Positions 18,098 to 26,889 of a DNA stretch of 64,000 bases are shown here, one piece after another. The DNA is from a bacterium HR17 (GTDB lineage: Bacteria; Armatimonadota; Fervidibacteria; Fervidibacterales; Fervidibacteraceae), in assembly GCA_002898575.1 (NCBI GenBank), contig BEHT01000003.1:43244-107243 (forward strand), given 5' to 3'. The position numbers and the translations under genes are program-made. A model generated the notes under the pieces. It ran no database searches. It was not told the origin of the DNA and worked only from the letters and a program-made list of their open reading frames with translations. Each line of letters opens with the position of its first letter. Position 1 is the first letter of the stretch.

Positions 18098-18160
18098 AAA
18101 AACGAAGGTGATGCGATATGGTCGTCCCTCGGTCGTCTACGACGCCGTAGAGTTGTAGGC

Positions 18161-18166
18161 TATAAT
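18161..18166 (+). promoter_or_regulatory. consensus -10 box upstream of the citramalate synthase gene
   Basis: TATAAT at 18161-18166 lies 77 bp before the TTG start. No convincing -35 box is seen 16-18 bp upstream. A small hairpin TCTAC-GACGCC-GTAGA and a 10-codon mini-frame with a Shine-Dalgarno-like GGTGATGCGAT lie just upstream, between speB and this box. Confidence 0.4.
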
Positions 18167-18243
18167 TTCCGCCAGCCCACGGCGCCCGCTGACAGGCAAG
18201 GCAGTATGTGAGAAGCCGTTTGCGTTACAGGAGGCGATGTCGC

Positions 18244-19857
18244 TTGCCACGCCCAGAACGCGTTTTCCTTTACGACACGACATTGCGTGACGGGGCTCAA
18301 GCCGAAGGCGTTAATTTCTCGCTGGAGGACAAGATGAAAATCGCCCGCAAACTGGACGAGTTTGGCGTTCACTACATTGAGGCAGGTTGGCCGGGAAGCA
18401 ACCCCAAAGACGAAGAGTTTTTCCGCTGGGCGCGGGACGCAGAATGGCAGCAGGCGAAATTGGTCGCTTTTTCCATGACCCGGCGCAAAGGCATTTTGGC
18501 GGAGGACGACACCAACATCCGCACGCTATTGGAATGCGGCACGCCGGTCGTCGCCATTGTCGGCAAAAGTTGGGATTTGCATGTCACCGAAGCGTTGAAC
18601 GCCTCGCTGGACGAAAACCTGCGCATGATTGAAGACACTGTTCGGCTCGCCAAACGCGTCGGCAAAGAGGTCGTTTACGACGCCGAACATTTTTTTGACG
18701 GCTACAAGCACAACCCCACTTATGCGGTGGAGACCATTTTGGCGGCGCAAGAGGCAGGGGCGGATTGGATCGTCTTTTGCGACACCAACGGGGGGAGCCT
18801 GCCCCACGAGGTGGAACGCGTCCTCGCCGAGGTCGCACCCCGATTGCGGGTGCCGTTCGGCATCCACACGCACAACGACAGCGACGCGGCTGTCGCTAAC
18901 GCCCTTGTGGCAGTTTTGCAAGGCGCGACGCAGGTGCAAGGCACCATCAACGGCATCGGCGAGCGGGCTGGCAATTGCAATTTGATCTCGGTCATTGCTA
19001 ACTTGGAACTGAAGTTGGGCGTCCATTGCGTCGGACGGGAGCGATTGCAACGGTTGGCGGAACTCAGTTACTTCGTCAGCGAGGTCGCTAACCTTGTCCC
19101 CAACGACAAACAACCCTTCGTCGGCAAGAGCGTGTTCGCCCACAAAGGCGGCATGCACAGCGACGCCGTGATGAAGCGACCGGAAACTTACGAACACATT
19201 CCGCCCGATTGGGTCGGCAATAAACGGCGCATTTTGGTCTCCGAATTGGCGGGGCGTGCCGCCGTCGTCGCCAAAGCCGCTGAGTTCGGCATCCACTTGG
19301 ACAAACGCTCGCCTGAGGTCACCCACATCATCAACGAGATCAAACGCAAAGAACGAACAGGTTACGAATATGAAGGTGCCGACGCGTCGTTGGAGTTGCT
19401 CATCCGCAAGCACCTGGGCTTGCGCCGCAAGTTTTTTGAGTTGGTCAATTTCACCGTGCTCGTCACGCACCGCAACGGAGACATCACCGCAGAGGCGAAA
19501 GTCAAGGTGCGAGTGGGCGATGAGGAATTGGTGACGGCGGCGGAGGGAAACGGTCCTGTCCACGCTTTGGATCTGGCGTTGCGCAAAGCCTTGGAAAGCG
19601 TCTATCCCGAACTGAAAAGTGTGCGCTTAACCGATTACAAGGTGCGGGTCGTTAACAGCGATGCCGCGACCGGGGCACGGGTGCGAGTGCTCATTGAATC
19701 CCGCGACGAAACAGGGGCGTGGACAACGATCGGCGTTTCCCCGAACATCATTGAGGCAAGCCTGATCGCTTTGCTGGACAGTCTGGAGTATGGACTGTTG
19801 CGAAAACTGGGCGCTCCGGTTTTGTCTATGCCTGCGGCGACACCCGCATCCCAATAA
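18244..19857 (+). CDS. cimA: (R)-citramalate synthase
   Basis: This is a 537-residue enzyme of the LeuA/CimA family. It condenses acetyl-CoA and pyruvate to citramalate, the first step of the pyruvate route to isoleucine. YDTTLRDGAQAEGVNFS at the N-terminus is the active-site signature and matches the CimA subgroup better than LeuA or NifV. HTHNDSD and the FAHKGGMHSDAV segment are also present. A LeuA-type allosteric domain occupies about 400-520, so isoleucine feedback is likely. A TTG start is chosen because AGGAGG lies 9 nt upstream; the open frame extends 12 codons further. Confidence 0.9.
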   Translation: MPRPERVFLYDTTLRDGAQAEGVNFSLEDKMKIARKLDEFGVHYIEAGWPGSNPKDEEFFRWARDAEWQQAKLVAFSMTRRKGILAEDDTNIRTLLECGTPVVAIVGKSWDLHVTEALNASLDENLRMIEDTVRLAKRVGKEVVYDAEHFFDGYKHNPTYAVETILAAQEAGADWIVFCDTNGGSLPHEVERVLAEVAPRLRVPFGIHTHNDSDAAVANALVAVLQGATQVQGTINGIGERAGNCNLISVIANLELKLGVHCVGRERLQRLAELSYFVSEVANLVPNDKQPFVGKSVFAHKGGMHSDAVMKRPETYEHIPPDWVGNKRRILVSELAGRAAVVAKAAEFGIHLDKRSPEVTHIINEIKRKERTGYEYEGADASLELLIRKHLGLRRKFFELVNFTVLVTHRNGDITAEAKVKVRVGDEELVTAAEGNGPVHALDLALRKALESVYPELKSVRLTDYKVRVVNSDAATGARVRVLIESRDETGAWTTIGVSPNIIEASLIALLDSLEYGLLRKLGAPVLSMPAATPASQ

Positions 19858-19887
19858 CCCGTTCGCCTATGGGGAGGTGTGACAAGC

Positions 19888-20829
19888 GTGGCGCAGAGAG
19901 CGACGCCAGGTGTGACACGCATCGGATGGATTGGCACGGGGGTCATGGGACGGTGGATGTGTTGGCATGTGCTCCGCAGCGGTTACTCCGTCACCCTTTA
20001 CAACCGCACCAAAGAAAAAGCCCAACCGTTGCTGGACGAAGGTGCCCGCTGGGCTGACTCACCGCAGGAAGTCGCAGAACGCTCCGATATCGTTTTCACG
20101 ATGGTCGGCTTTCCGTCCGATGTGCGCGAGGTTTACTTCAGCCCAAAGGGCATTTTGGCGGGGACGCGAGCGGGCATGATTTTGGTGGATATGACGACGA
20201 CCGAACCGTCGCTGGCAAAAGAAATTTACGAAGCCGCCAAAGCCAAAGGGGCAACCGCCTTGGACGCCCCAGTTTCAGGCGGCGATGTCGGTGCCCGTGA
20301 AGCCCGTCTGTCCATCATGGTCGGCGGCGACCGTGACGCTTTTGAAGCCGTTTTGCCGCTCTTTGAGGTGATGGGCAAGAACATCGTCTATCAGGGTGGC
20401 GCTGGCGCCGGACAGCACACGAAAATGTGCAATCAAATCGTCATCGCCGGGACGATGATCGGTGTCTGTGAGGCGCTCCTTTACGGCTACAAAGCGGGGC
20501 TGGACTTGGAAACGGTGCTCCAGTCTATCAGCAAAGGGGCGGCGGCGTGTTGGACGCTGGACAATCTCGCGCCCCGCATCCTGCGGCGCAATTTTGACCC
20601 CGGCTTTTTCGTGGAGCACTTCGTCAAAGACATGGAAATCGCCCTCAAAGAAGCGGCGGCGATGAACTTGTGCCTGCCGGGGCTGGCGCTGGTGCACCAA
20701 CTCTATGTCGCCTTAAAAGCCAACGGGCACGGCAAAAAGGGCACACATGCCCTGATGCTGGCATTGGAGCAATTGTCCAACACGACCGTAGCACCGATGA
20801 CGCCGCCGCACAGCGAACAGCCCCTTTAG
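19888..20829 (+). CDS. 3-hydroxyisobutyrate dehydrogenase family NAD(P)-dependent oxidoreductase
   Basis: This is a 313-residue beta-hydroxyacid dehydrogenase. The NAD(P)-binding loop [12 protein letters not shown] is near residues 10-25, the substrate motif [14 protein letters not shown] near 130, and the catalytic Lys region [12 protein letters not shown] near 175. The GTG start is chosen because GGGGAGG lies 10 nt upstream; an earlier GTG would abut the Shine-Dalgarno. The family includes 3-hydroxyisobutyrate, tartronate semialdehyde and glyoxylate reductases, and the substrate is not resolved. Its 3' end overlaps def on the other strand by 4 bp. Confidence 0.87.
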   Translation: MAQRATPGVTRIGWIGTGVMGRWMCWHVLRSGYSVTLYNRTKEKAQPLLDEGARWADSPQEVAERSDIVFTMVGFPSDVREVYFSPKGILAGTRAGMILVDMTTTEPSLAKEIYEAAKAKGATALDAPVSGGDVGAREARLSIMVGGDRDAFEAVLPLFEVMGKNIVYQGGAGAGQHTKMCNQIVIAGTMIGVCEALLYGYKAGLDLETVLQSISKGAAACWTLDNLAPRILRRNFDPGFFVEHFVKDMEIALKEAAAMNLCLPGLALVHQLYVALKANGHGKKGTHALMLALEQLSNTTVAPMTPPHSEQPL

Positions 20830-21386
20830 ACCTTTGTCGCCTTGCGGCGCTTCGTAAACGCTGCGACGATCGCCGCTTTCGTCGTCGGGACGAGCCGCGT
20901 TTGCTCTTGACCGTCGTCCGTTTCTTCTTCAACGACCCAGTAAAGTTCATCGGTGCGGTCAAGGATAAGCACACCGTCAAGGTGGTCTATTTCGTGCTGG
21001 AAGATGCGGGCGAGCCATCCTTCCGGCTCCACGACGACGGGCTTGCCTTGCGGATTTAGCCCACGCACGCGGATTTGTCTGTGCCGGTTGACTTTGCCTT
21101 GCACGCCGGGGATGGACAGGCACCCTTCCATACCCGCCACGGTCTCGGGACTTCGCCACTCAATTTCGGGGTTGATCAAGGCAAAGGTCTCGCCTTCCCA
21201 ACGGGCGACAAAGATGCGGTGGGGCACGCCCACTTGCGGCGCTGCCAGTCCCACACCTTCGTGGGCTTCCATCGTCTCCAGCAAATCGTCAATCAAGCGT
21301 CGGTCGGCTTTCGTGATGTGACGCACCGGCTGGGCGCGTTGGCGCAAAATGGGGTTGCCCAATATGATGATCTTGCGCACTGCCAT
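20826..21386 (-). CDS. def: peptide deformylase
   Basis: This is a 186-residue metalloenzyme that removes the formyl group from N-terminal fMet. The three family motifs are intact: GVGLAAPQ (44-51), EGCLS (87-91, metal ligand C89) and HEIDH (131-135). The C-terminal tail after residue 150 is charged and longer than minimal Def. It is transcribed divergently from fmt across a 69-bp gap, pairing the two enzymes that add and remove formyl groups. Confidence 0.96.
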   Translation of the reverse strand: MAVRKIIILGNPILRQRAQPVRHITKADRRLIDDLLETMEAHEGVGLAAPQVGVPHRIFVARWEGETFALINPEIEWRSPETVAGMEGCLSIPGVQGKVNRHRQIRVRGLNPQGKPVVVEPEGWLARIFQHEIDHLDGVLILDRTDELYWVVEEETDDGQEQTRLVPTTKAAIVAAFTKRRKATKV

Positions 21387-21455
21387 CGGAAATCACCACC
21401 GTAGCATGATTATGGCAAAGGGCAACAGCCCGTCGGAAGCGAGGTGATACAACGG

Positions 21456-22385
21456 ATGCGGGTTGTGTTCCTGGGCACACCTGCCTTCGCTGTCCCGTCT
21501 TTAAAGGCGCTCGTTAGTGCTGGTCACGACATTGTCCTTGTCGTCACGCAACCTGACAAACCGGCGGGGCGCGGGTTAGCCCTCAAACCGCCGCCAGTTA
21601 AGGTTGCCGCTCAGCAGTTGGGTTTGCCCGTGTTCCAGCCGGAAAAACTGAACACGCCTGACAGTTTGCGTGTGATCGCTGAGCAGCGCCCTGACGTGTT
21701 GGTCGTCGTCGCCTACGGCAAAATTTTGCGCGAAGAGTGCCTCAACATACCGCCTCGAGGGTGTATCAATGTCCATCCCAGCCTATTGCCCAAGTATCGC
21801 GGTCCTGCACCCATTCAGCACGCCCTACTCAACGGCGATACCGTTACGGGCGTGACGACGATGTTTATGGACGCCGGCATGGACACAGGCGACATCATTT
21901 TGCAGCGAGAAGTGCCCATCGCCCCTGACGACACGGCGGGCACCCTCAGCGCCAAACTGGCGCAAGTCGCCGCTGAGCTGTTAGTGGAAACGCTGGCGTT
22001 AGTGGAACGCGGCGTGGCGCCGCGCCGCCCCCAAAACGACGACCAAGCCAGTTACGCTCCCATGTTGCCGCCAGACATAGCCCACTTGAACTTTCACGAA
22101 CCCGCTGAACGGTTACGCAATCTCATCCGCGCCTTAAACCCAGAGCCGGGCGCTTTCGCTTATTTTCGCGGCAAACGCGTCAAAGTGTGGCGGGCGGAAG
22201 CACTGCCTGACCGCACCGATGCGCCCTGCGGCACCATCGTGGCAGTGGACAAGCAGCGCTGCCTCGTCGCGACGGGCGACGGGCTGTTGGCGCCGACGGA
22301 ATTGCAAACGGAAGGGCGCCGCGCGTTGCCGGTTGCTGAATGGATCCGAGGCGTTCAGCCCAAGGTCGGCGAACGCTTTGAATAA
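21456..22385 (+). CDS. fmt: methionyl-tRNA formyltransferase
   Basis: This is a 309-residue enzyme that formylates initiator Met-tRNA using 10-formyltetrahydrofolate. The N-terminal FLGTPAFAVPSL, the catalytic INVHPSLLPKYRGPAPIQ segment and the C-terminal OB-like domain are present. The ATG has GAGGTG 9 nt upstream; an in-frame GTG four codons earlier overlaps the Shine-Dalgarno and is rejected. It is divergent from def and convergent with the coiled-coil gene, 5 bp apart. Confidence 0.96.
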   Translation: MRVVFLGTPAFAVPSLKALVSAGHDIVLVVTQPDKPAGRGLALKPPPVKVAAQQLGLPVFQPEKLNTPDSLRVIAEQRPDVLVVVAYGKILREECLNIPPRGCINVHPSLLPKYRGPAPIQHALLNGDTVTGVTTMFMDAGMDTGDIILQREVPIAPDDTAGTLSAKLAQVAAELLVETLALVERGVAPRRPQNDDQASYAPMLPPDIAHLNFHEPAERLRNLIRALNPEPGAFAYFRGKRVKVWRAEALPDRTDAPCGTIVAVDKQRCLVATGDGLLAPTELQTEGRRALPVAEWIRGVQPKVGERFE

Positions 22386-22390
22386 GCGGG

Positions 22391-22903
22391 TCATCTGGTC
22401 CGCTTTTCATCACGCGACGCAGAAGGCGATGCCTCCAATTCTTGCCGTCCTTCCGCCACGACCTCTAAGAGCCGATGGGCAAACCGTTCCAAGCGCGCCA
22501 GAACGGATTGCACGTATTCGTCCGCGGCACGGCGTCGCTCCCATGCTTCCTGTTCGGCGGCGGCTATTAACTCGTGGGCGCGTTGGCGTGCCTGTTGGAC
22601 GATAGGGTTGTCGTCCAGCAAGCGTTCTGCTTCCTCGCGGGCTTTTTCCAACAGTCGCTCCGCTTCGCGGCGCGCGTCGTCAATGATGTGCCGGGCTTCC
22701 TCGCGGGCGGCGCGCAAAAAGCGTTCACTTTCCCGCTGCAACTCCGCAGCCTTGCGAATTTCGTCAGGCAACGACGCCCGCATGCGTTGCAGGCAAGTCA
22801 AAAACAGTTCTTCGTCCACCAGCCGCCACCGTCCGATGCCTCGGGCAGAACGCACGACCTCTTCCAGTTCGGTGATGGCTCGGTAGATATCGGAGATGGT
22901 CAC
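22391..22903 (-). CDS. coiled-coil protein of unknown function downstream of coaD
   Basis: This 170-residue protein is dominated by a charged Ala/Glu/Arg-rich helical region (about 50-150) that should form a long coiled coil. Segments such as AREEARHIIDDARREAERLL resemble the ATP synthase subunit b or DivIVA style. No signal peptide or membrane segment is seen, so it is probably cytoplasmic. AAGGAGG lies 8 nt before the ATG, inside the end of coaD, so the two are coupled. I do not recognise a specific function; a scaffold or division-associated role is possible but not shown. Confidence 0.7.
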   Translation of the reverse strand: MTISDIYRAITELEEVVRSARGIGRWRLVDEELFLTCLQRMRASLPDEIRKAAELQRESERFLRAAREEARHIIDDARREAERLLEKAREEAERLLDDNPIVQQARQRAHELIAAAEQEAWERRRAADEYVQSVLARLERFAHRLLEVVAEGRQELEASPSASRDEKRTR

Positions 22904-23388
22904 CGCCTCCTTTCCACTGCCTTGTGGAGCAACCGCTCCGCCACAAAGTCAGGCACCAAGCCTTTCAAATCGCCACCCAACAGGGCAATTTCTTTGACGA
23001 TGCTGGAACTCAGGTAAGCGAACGGCAGGCTGGTCATCAAGAAAAGGGTCTCAATGTCAGGCGCTAAATGGTGGTTCATCGCTGCCATCTGAAACTCGTA
23101 GTCAAAGTCTGACACGGCTCGCAATCCCTTGACGATCACCTGCGCCCCTTGCGCGCGGACGAATCGGACGAGCAAGCCGTCAAAGGCTTCCACGCGCACA
23201 TTGGACAGATGCCGACAACACATCCGCAACATCTCCACGCGTTCCTCTACGGTGAACCACGGCGTCTTGGCGGGGTTCGTCGTGACGGCGACGATAAGTT
23301 CGTCAAAAATGCGGGCGCTCCGTTCTACGACATCCAAGTGCCCGTTTGTGACAGGGTCGAAAGTGCCCGGATAAACCGCCCTTACCAT
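22900..23388 (-). CDS. coaD: phosphopantetheine adenylyltransferase
   Basis: This is a 162-residue enzyme of CoA synthesis that adenylates 4'-phosphopantetheine to dephospho-CoA. YPGTFDPVTNGH at the N-terminus carries the (H/T)xGH nucleotidyltransferase motif. VKGLRAVSDFDYE and the SSSIVKE segment complete the active site. The inner ATG was chosen because it gives the usual length and start (VRAVYPGTFDP). The 5' end overlaps rsmD by 7 bp and the 3' end overlaps the coiled-coil gene by 4 bp. Confidence 0.95.
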   Translation of the reverse strand: MVRAVYPGTFDPVTNGHLDVVERSARIFDELIVAVTTNPAKTPWFTVEERVEMLRMCCRHLSNVRVEAFDGLLVRFVRAQGAQVIVKGLRAVSDFDYEFQMAAMNHHLAPDIETLFLMTSLPFAYLSSSIVKEIALLGGDLKGLVPDFVAERLLHKAVERRR

Positions 23389-23960
23389 CGTCCTTCCCCC
23401 CATTGCCCCTTGGGCGAGTAAAACCGCAAGACATGTTCGCCGACCTGCCGCTGCTCAAAACGATACAAGGCGCCCGTCTGCGGCGGCAGTTCCTCGCGCG
23501 CCAATTGTTGCACGACCACCAATTGCGGTCCTTGCAGGAAATCGGGGTGCTCGCTCAACCAAGTCAACAGGTGCGATGCCAAATCGCCCCCGTAAGGCGG
23601 GTCTATGAAGACGATGTCAAACCGTTCACCCATTGCGTTCAATTGGGCTAACTTGCGGCGGGCATCACCGCAAATGACCCTTGCCCGATCGTGCAGGCGT
23701 GTCGTGACGAGATTGGCGCGAATAATTTCCGCACACCGAGGCGACAACTCCACGAAAGTCGCCCACGCCGCACCGCGGCTCAAGGCTTCAATACCGACAG
23801 CGCCTGTTCCCGCGCACAGGTCCAGAAAGCGGCTATCTACGACCAAGTTGCCCAACATGTTGAATAAAACGGTGCGCACCCGGTCGGAAGTCGGACGCAC
23901 CCGTCCACTTGGCAAACTTTTGAGCGTCATGCCTTTGCGGCTGCCGGCGATGACCCGCAT
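23382..23960 (-). CDS. rsmD: 16S rRNA (guanine966-N2)-methyltransferase RsmD
   Basis: This is a 192-residue AdoMet-dependent methyltransferase. It starts MRVIAGSRKGMTL, has the AdoMet loop DLCAGTGAVGIEALSRGA and the catalytic FIDPPYG motif typical of N2-guanine methyltransferases. The rsmD-coaD neighbourhood is widely conserved and supports the call. Genes on both sides are nearly contiguous, so it is probably the middle gene of an operon that starts with the RNase H-Rpe fusion. Confidence 0.93.
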   Translation of the reverse strand: MRVIAGSRKGMTLKSLPSGRVRPTSDRVRTVLFNMLGNLVVDSRFLDLCAGTGAVGIEALSRGAAWATFVELSPRCAEIIRANLVTTRLHDRARVICGDARRKLAQLNAMGERFDIVFIDPPYGGDLASHLLTWLSEHPDFLQGPQLVVVQQLAREELPPQTGALYRFEQRQVGEHVLRFYSPKGQWGEGRW

Positions 23961-23984
23961 CGGTTCGCACCTCCCGGCGCGTCT

Positions 23985-25154
23985 TCACGCCAGTGTCCGT
24001 TGTGCGGCTAAAGCGGCGCGGCGCAACGCATTGACGGCTTCGGTGAGCGGCAATCCGCTTTGGAAAATGCCAGAAGCACTCACCAACACCGTCGCACCTT
24101 GACGGACGCATTCTGGTGCGGTCGTCACTGTGACGCCACCGTCCACGGTGATTTCAACGGGTAGCCCCCGCTCATCAATCCATTGGCGCAAAGTGCGCAC
24201 TTTGTCTAGGACAAAAGGCAAGAACCGTTGCCCCGCAAAACCCGGATCCACCGTCATCACAAGCACGACATCCAACAAGGGCAAGATAGGGCGCACCAAT
24301 TCGGGCGGTGTGGCGGGGTTGAGCGCCACGCCCGCTTTGACTCCCAGTTCTTTGAGCCGTGCGACCGCACGGTGCAAGTGATAAGTCGCTTCGGCGTGCA
24401 CTGCCACAATGTTTGCACCGGCTTTCACAAACGCTTCCAGATAGCGTTCAGGCGCTGTGACCATCAGGTGCACATCAAAAGGCAGGGAAGTTTCCGACCG
24501 CAGGGACTCTATAACGGGCAGCCCGAAACTGATGTTGGGCACAAAATGCCCGTCCATGACATCAAAATGCACCCAATCTGCCCCTGCCACTTGCAACTCC
24601 CGAACGACCTCCCCCAAACGCCGAAAGTCGGCGGACAAAATGGACGGGGCGATTTTGACGGACGAGCGCCCGCCCTGCGAAAGGGCGTTCGCTCGGTGTG
24701 GCTCCACGACGGCGCTCTGCAGGTTGACCGTGCGACCTGCGTCAGCTGCCTCGCGAGCGGCGCTTGCAGCCTCCTGCGCTAAACGGTTGGCGTGAGCGTT
24801 CTGATCGCGTGGAATGTGCCGAACCTCACACCGACGAAACTGTTGCATCAACGCCCGTGCGGCGTCCCATAGCCGCCGCAGCGATTCGGAGCGCACTTGA
24901 TAGTTACCGAGCAACTGCTGCACGACCAATTCGCTATCGCTCAACAACACGACCTCTTCAGCGCCGTTGTCAAGGGCTAGCCGCAACCCCTCCAAGACCG
25001 CGAGATATTCCGCCTCATTGTTGGTGGCGGTAGCGACGGATCGGCTGCGCGTTGCGACCACCTGCCCGCTGCCGTCGCAAACGACGACACCGATACCTGC
25101 TGGACCAGGGTTGCCTTGCGCCGCGCCATCGACGAACACCTGAAACGGGTTCAT
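23985..25154 (-). CDS. RNase H-like domain fused to ribulose-phosphate 3-epimerase
   Basis: This single uninterrupted frame of 389 residues encodes two enzymes. Residues 1-130 are a bacterial RNase HI-like domain: D9 in FVDGAAQGNPGPAG, E47 in NNEAEY and D73 in LLSDSELV are present. The fourth acidic residue is Asn (N123 in NAHANRLA). Residues about 166-389 are a complete Rpe: KIAPSILSADF, HFDVMDGHFVPN with H196, D198 and H203 as likely metal ligands, and TVDPGFAGQRF. An Ala-rich linker (about 127-165) joins them, and no ATG, GTG or TTG sits at the Rpe start. The ATG has GAGGTG close upstream. The two activities have no obvious metabolic link. Confidence 0.88.
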   Translation of the reverse strand: MNPFQVFVDGAAQGNPGPAGIGVVVCDGSGQVVATRSRSVATATNNEAEYLAVLEGLRLALDNGAEEVVLLSDSELVVQQLLGNYQVRSESLRRLWDAARALMQQFRRCEVRHIPRDQNAHANRLAQEAASAAREAADAGRTVNLQSAVVEPHRANALSQGGRSSVKIAPSILSADFRRLGEVVRELQVAGADWVHFDVMDGHFVPNISFGLPVIESLRSETSLPFDVHLMVTAPERYLEAFVKAGANIVAVHAEATYHLHRAVARLKELGVKAGVALNPATPPELVRPILPLLDVVLVMTVDPGFAGQRFLPFVLDKVRTLRQWIDERGLPVEITVDGGVTVTTAPECVRQGATVLVSASGIFQSGLPLTEAVNALRRAALAAQRTLA

Positions 25155-25297
25155 ACGCACCTCACCTGTCTTTCTCCGCCTGATTCGCACACCTGCAAGT
25201 ATGGCTCTCGCCCGGCGCTTGAGATGGACGCTTGCGTTCCTGCGTCAAAATCTTAGGCGGCTCGGGGACGGGGCTTTGTGTGAGGGAGTGATCGCTG

Positions 25298-25987
25298 ATG
25301 GTCGTTTTGCGGGATGTCACGGTCTATTACGGCAACGGGGTCCCGGCGCTGCAGCGCGTCAGCCTAACCGTAGAAAAAGGCGAGTTCGTCTTTTTGGTCG
25401 GACCGACGGGAGCGGGTAAGAGCACACTGCTCAAATTGCTGACGCGCGAAGTAGTGCCTTCGGAAGGGCAGGTCTTCGTCGCCGGGCACGATGTGCGGCG
25501 TTTGAAACCTTCCCGAGTGCCTTACCTGCGCCGCTTAATCGGGACGGTGTTCCAAGACATTTTGCTGCTGTCAGACCGGACGGTGTGGGAAAATGTGGCG
25601 TTTGCGTTGCGGGTCACGGGTGCATCGTCGTCGACCGTGCAGCGGCAAGTGCCCAAAGTGCTGGAAATGGTCGGCATGCTCCACAAAGCCCGGGCGTTGC
25701 CCCGCGAGTTATCCGGAGGCGAGAAGCAAAAGGTCGCGCTGGCGCGGGCGCTGGCTATCCAGCCCCTACTGCTGTTAGCGGATGAACCGACGGGCAATTT
25801 GGACCCGACCTCGGCTCAGGAAATCGTTGACTTGCTGTTTCGCGTCAACCGTCAAGGGACGACCGTGATAATGGCAACCCACGACCAAACGATCGTGAAC
25901 GCCTACCGCAAACGCGTCGTAGAGTTGCATGGGGGGCGACTGGTGCGCGACGAAGTGCGTGGGGTGTTTCGGCGTGAACTGGCTTAG
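25298..25987 (+). CDS. ftsE: cell-division ABC transporter ATPase FtsE
   Basis: This is a 229-residue ABC ATPase. Walker A GPTGAGKST (about 36-44), the signature LSGGE and Walker B LLLLADEPTGNLD are intact. The start (VLRDVTVYYGNGVPALQ) and the partner FtsX identify it as FtsE. With FtsX it couples divisome assembly to activation of peptidoglycan hydrolases. The last 14 bp overlap ftsX. Confidence 0.94.
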   Translation: MVVLRDVTVYYGNGVPALQRVSLTVEKGEFVFLVGPTGAGKSTLLKLLTREVVPSEGQVFVAGHDVRRLKPSRVPYLRRLIGTVFQDILLLSDRTVWENVAFALRVTGASSSTVQRQVPKVLEMVGMLHKARALPRELSGGEKQKVALARALAIQPLLLLADEPTGNLDPTSAQEIVDLLFRVNRQGTTVIMATHDQTIVNAYRKRVVELHGGRLVRDEVRGVFRRELA

Positions 25988-26864
25988 CCTGTTCGCTTTT
26001 TTCCTGACCGAGGCGTGGATAAATCTCCGCCGGCACGGTATCGCCACCTTCGCCACAGTGATGACGGTCGCTCAGGTCGTCGGTATTTGGGGCGCTTTCA
26101 CTCTGTTGAGCGCGGGAGCCCAACGGTGGTTTTTGTGGGAGGGGGCAAAGCTGGAACGCCTTTGCGTGTTCCTCAAGCCGACCGTAGATGAACCGACGGC
26201 ATTGAGGGTGAAAGCGGAAATTCAACGCATGCCCCAAGTCGCCAGCGTTCAGTTCATTCACCGCGATGAGGGGTTACAGCGGCTCCAAAAAATGTTCGGC
26301 AACTCCGTGCCCTTGAGCGACTTGGTGGGGCACAACCCGTTGCCTCACGCCCTGGAAGTCACTTGCCGCTCGCCTCACAGCGTGGCGCGATGCGCTGCGA
26401 TCATTCGGCGTATGCCCGCAGTGGACGAAATCGCTTACCCCGCAGCCGCTGTCCGGCGGTTTCTGCGGATATTGCGCGGCATCCGCGTGGGAGCAAACGC
26501 CCTCTCGCTCCTGCTGGCAATCGCCGCCTTCGCCTTGATTTACAACGCGGTGCGACTCAGCCTCTACGGACGGCGCAACGACATTCGCATCATGCAACTG
26601 GTCGGGGCGACGGTGTGGACGGTGCGGGGACCGTTGATCATGGAAGGGGCACTTTACGGTGCCCTCGGTAGCGTCGTCGCGCTGGGTGTGCTCGCCGGCT
26701 TGCGGTGGTTGGGGTTGCAATCGTTGGACATCGGCTATTTGCGCGGCGCTTTGGAAACGATACAAATCAACGCCCAATTCGTCCGCCAAGCGGTAGGGTT
26801 GGGTGTCGCGTTAGGCACGGCTAGCGCCACCGTCGCCGCTGTGCAATTGGTTAAACCGCAGTGA
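25974..26864 (+). CDS. ftsX: cell-division membrane protein FtsX
   Basis: This is a 296-residue membrane protein with one N-terminal membrane segment, an extracytoplasmic domain (about 50-160) and three C-terminal segments, the FtsX layout. It starts at GTG within ftsE, with GGGGTG 7 nt upstream. FtsX transmits FtsE ATPase activity to a periplasmic activator, and the next gene encodes an EnvC-like coiled-coil M23 protein of that kind. Confidence 0.91.
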   Translation: MNWLSLFAFFLTEAWINLRRHGIATFATVMTVAQVVGIWGAFTLLSAGAQRWFLWEGAKLERLCVFLKPTVDEPTALRVKAEIQRMPQVASVQFIHRDEGLQRLQKMFGNSVPLSDLVGHNPLPHALEVTCRSPHSVARCAAIIRRMPAVDEIAYPAAAVRRFLRILRGIRVGANALSLLLAIAAFALIYNAVRLSLYGRRNDIRIMQLVGATVWTVRGPLIMEGALYGALGSVVALGVLAGLRWLGLQSLDIGYLRGALETIQINAQFVRQAVGLGVALGTASATVAAVQLVKPQ

Positions 26865-26889
26865 AACCGAGGTCGGTAGGTGATTGGGG

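Noticed and set aside
18107..18150. 10-codon mini-frame with Shine-Dalgarno upstream of cimA as a leader peptide
   Set aside because: It has no run of regulatory codons (few Ile, Leu or Val), and the only -10 box lies downstream of it.
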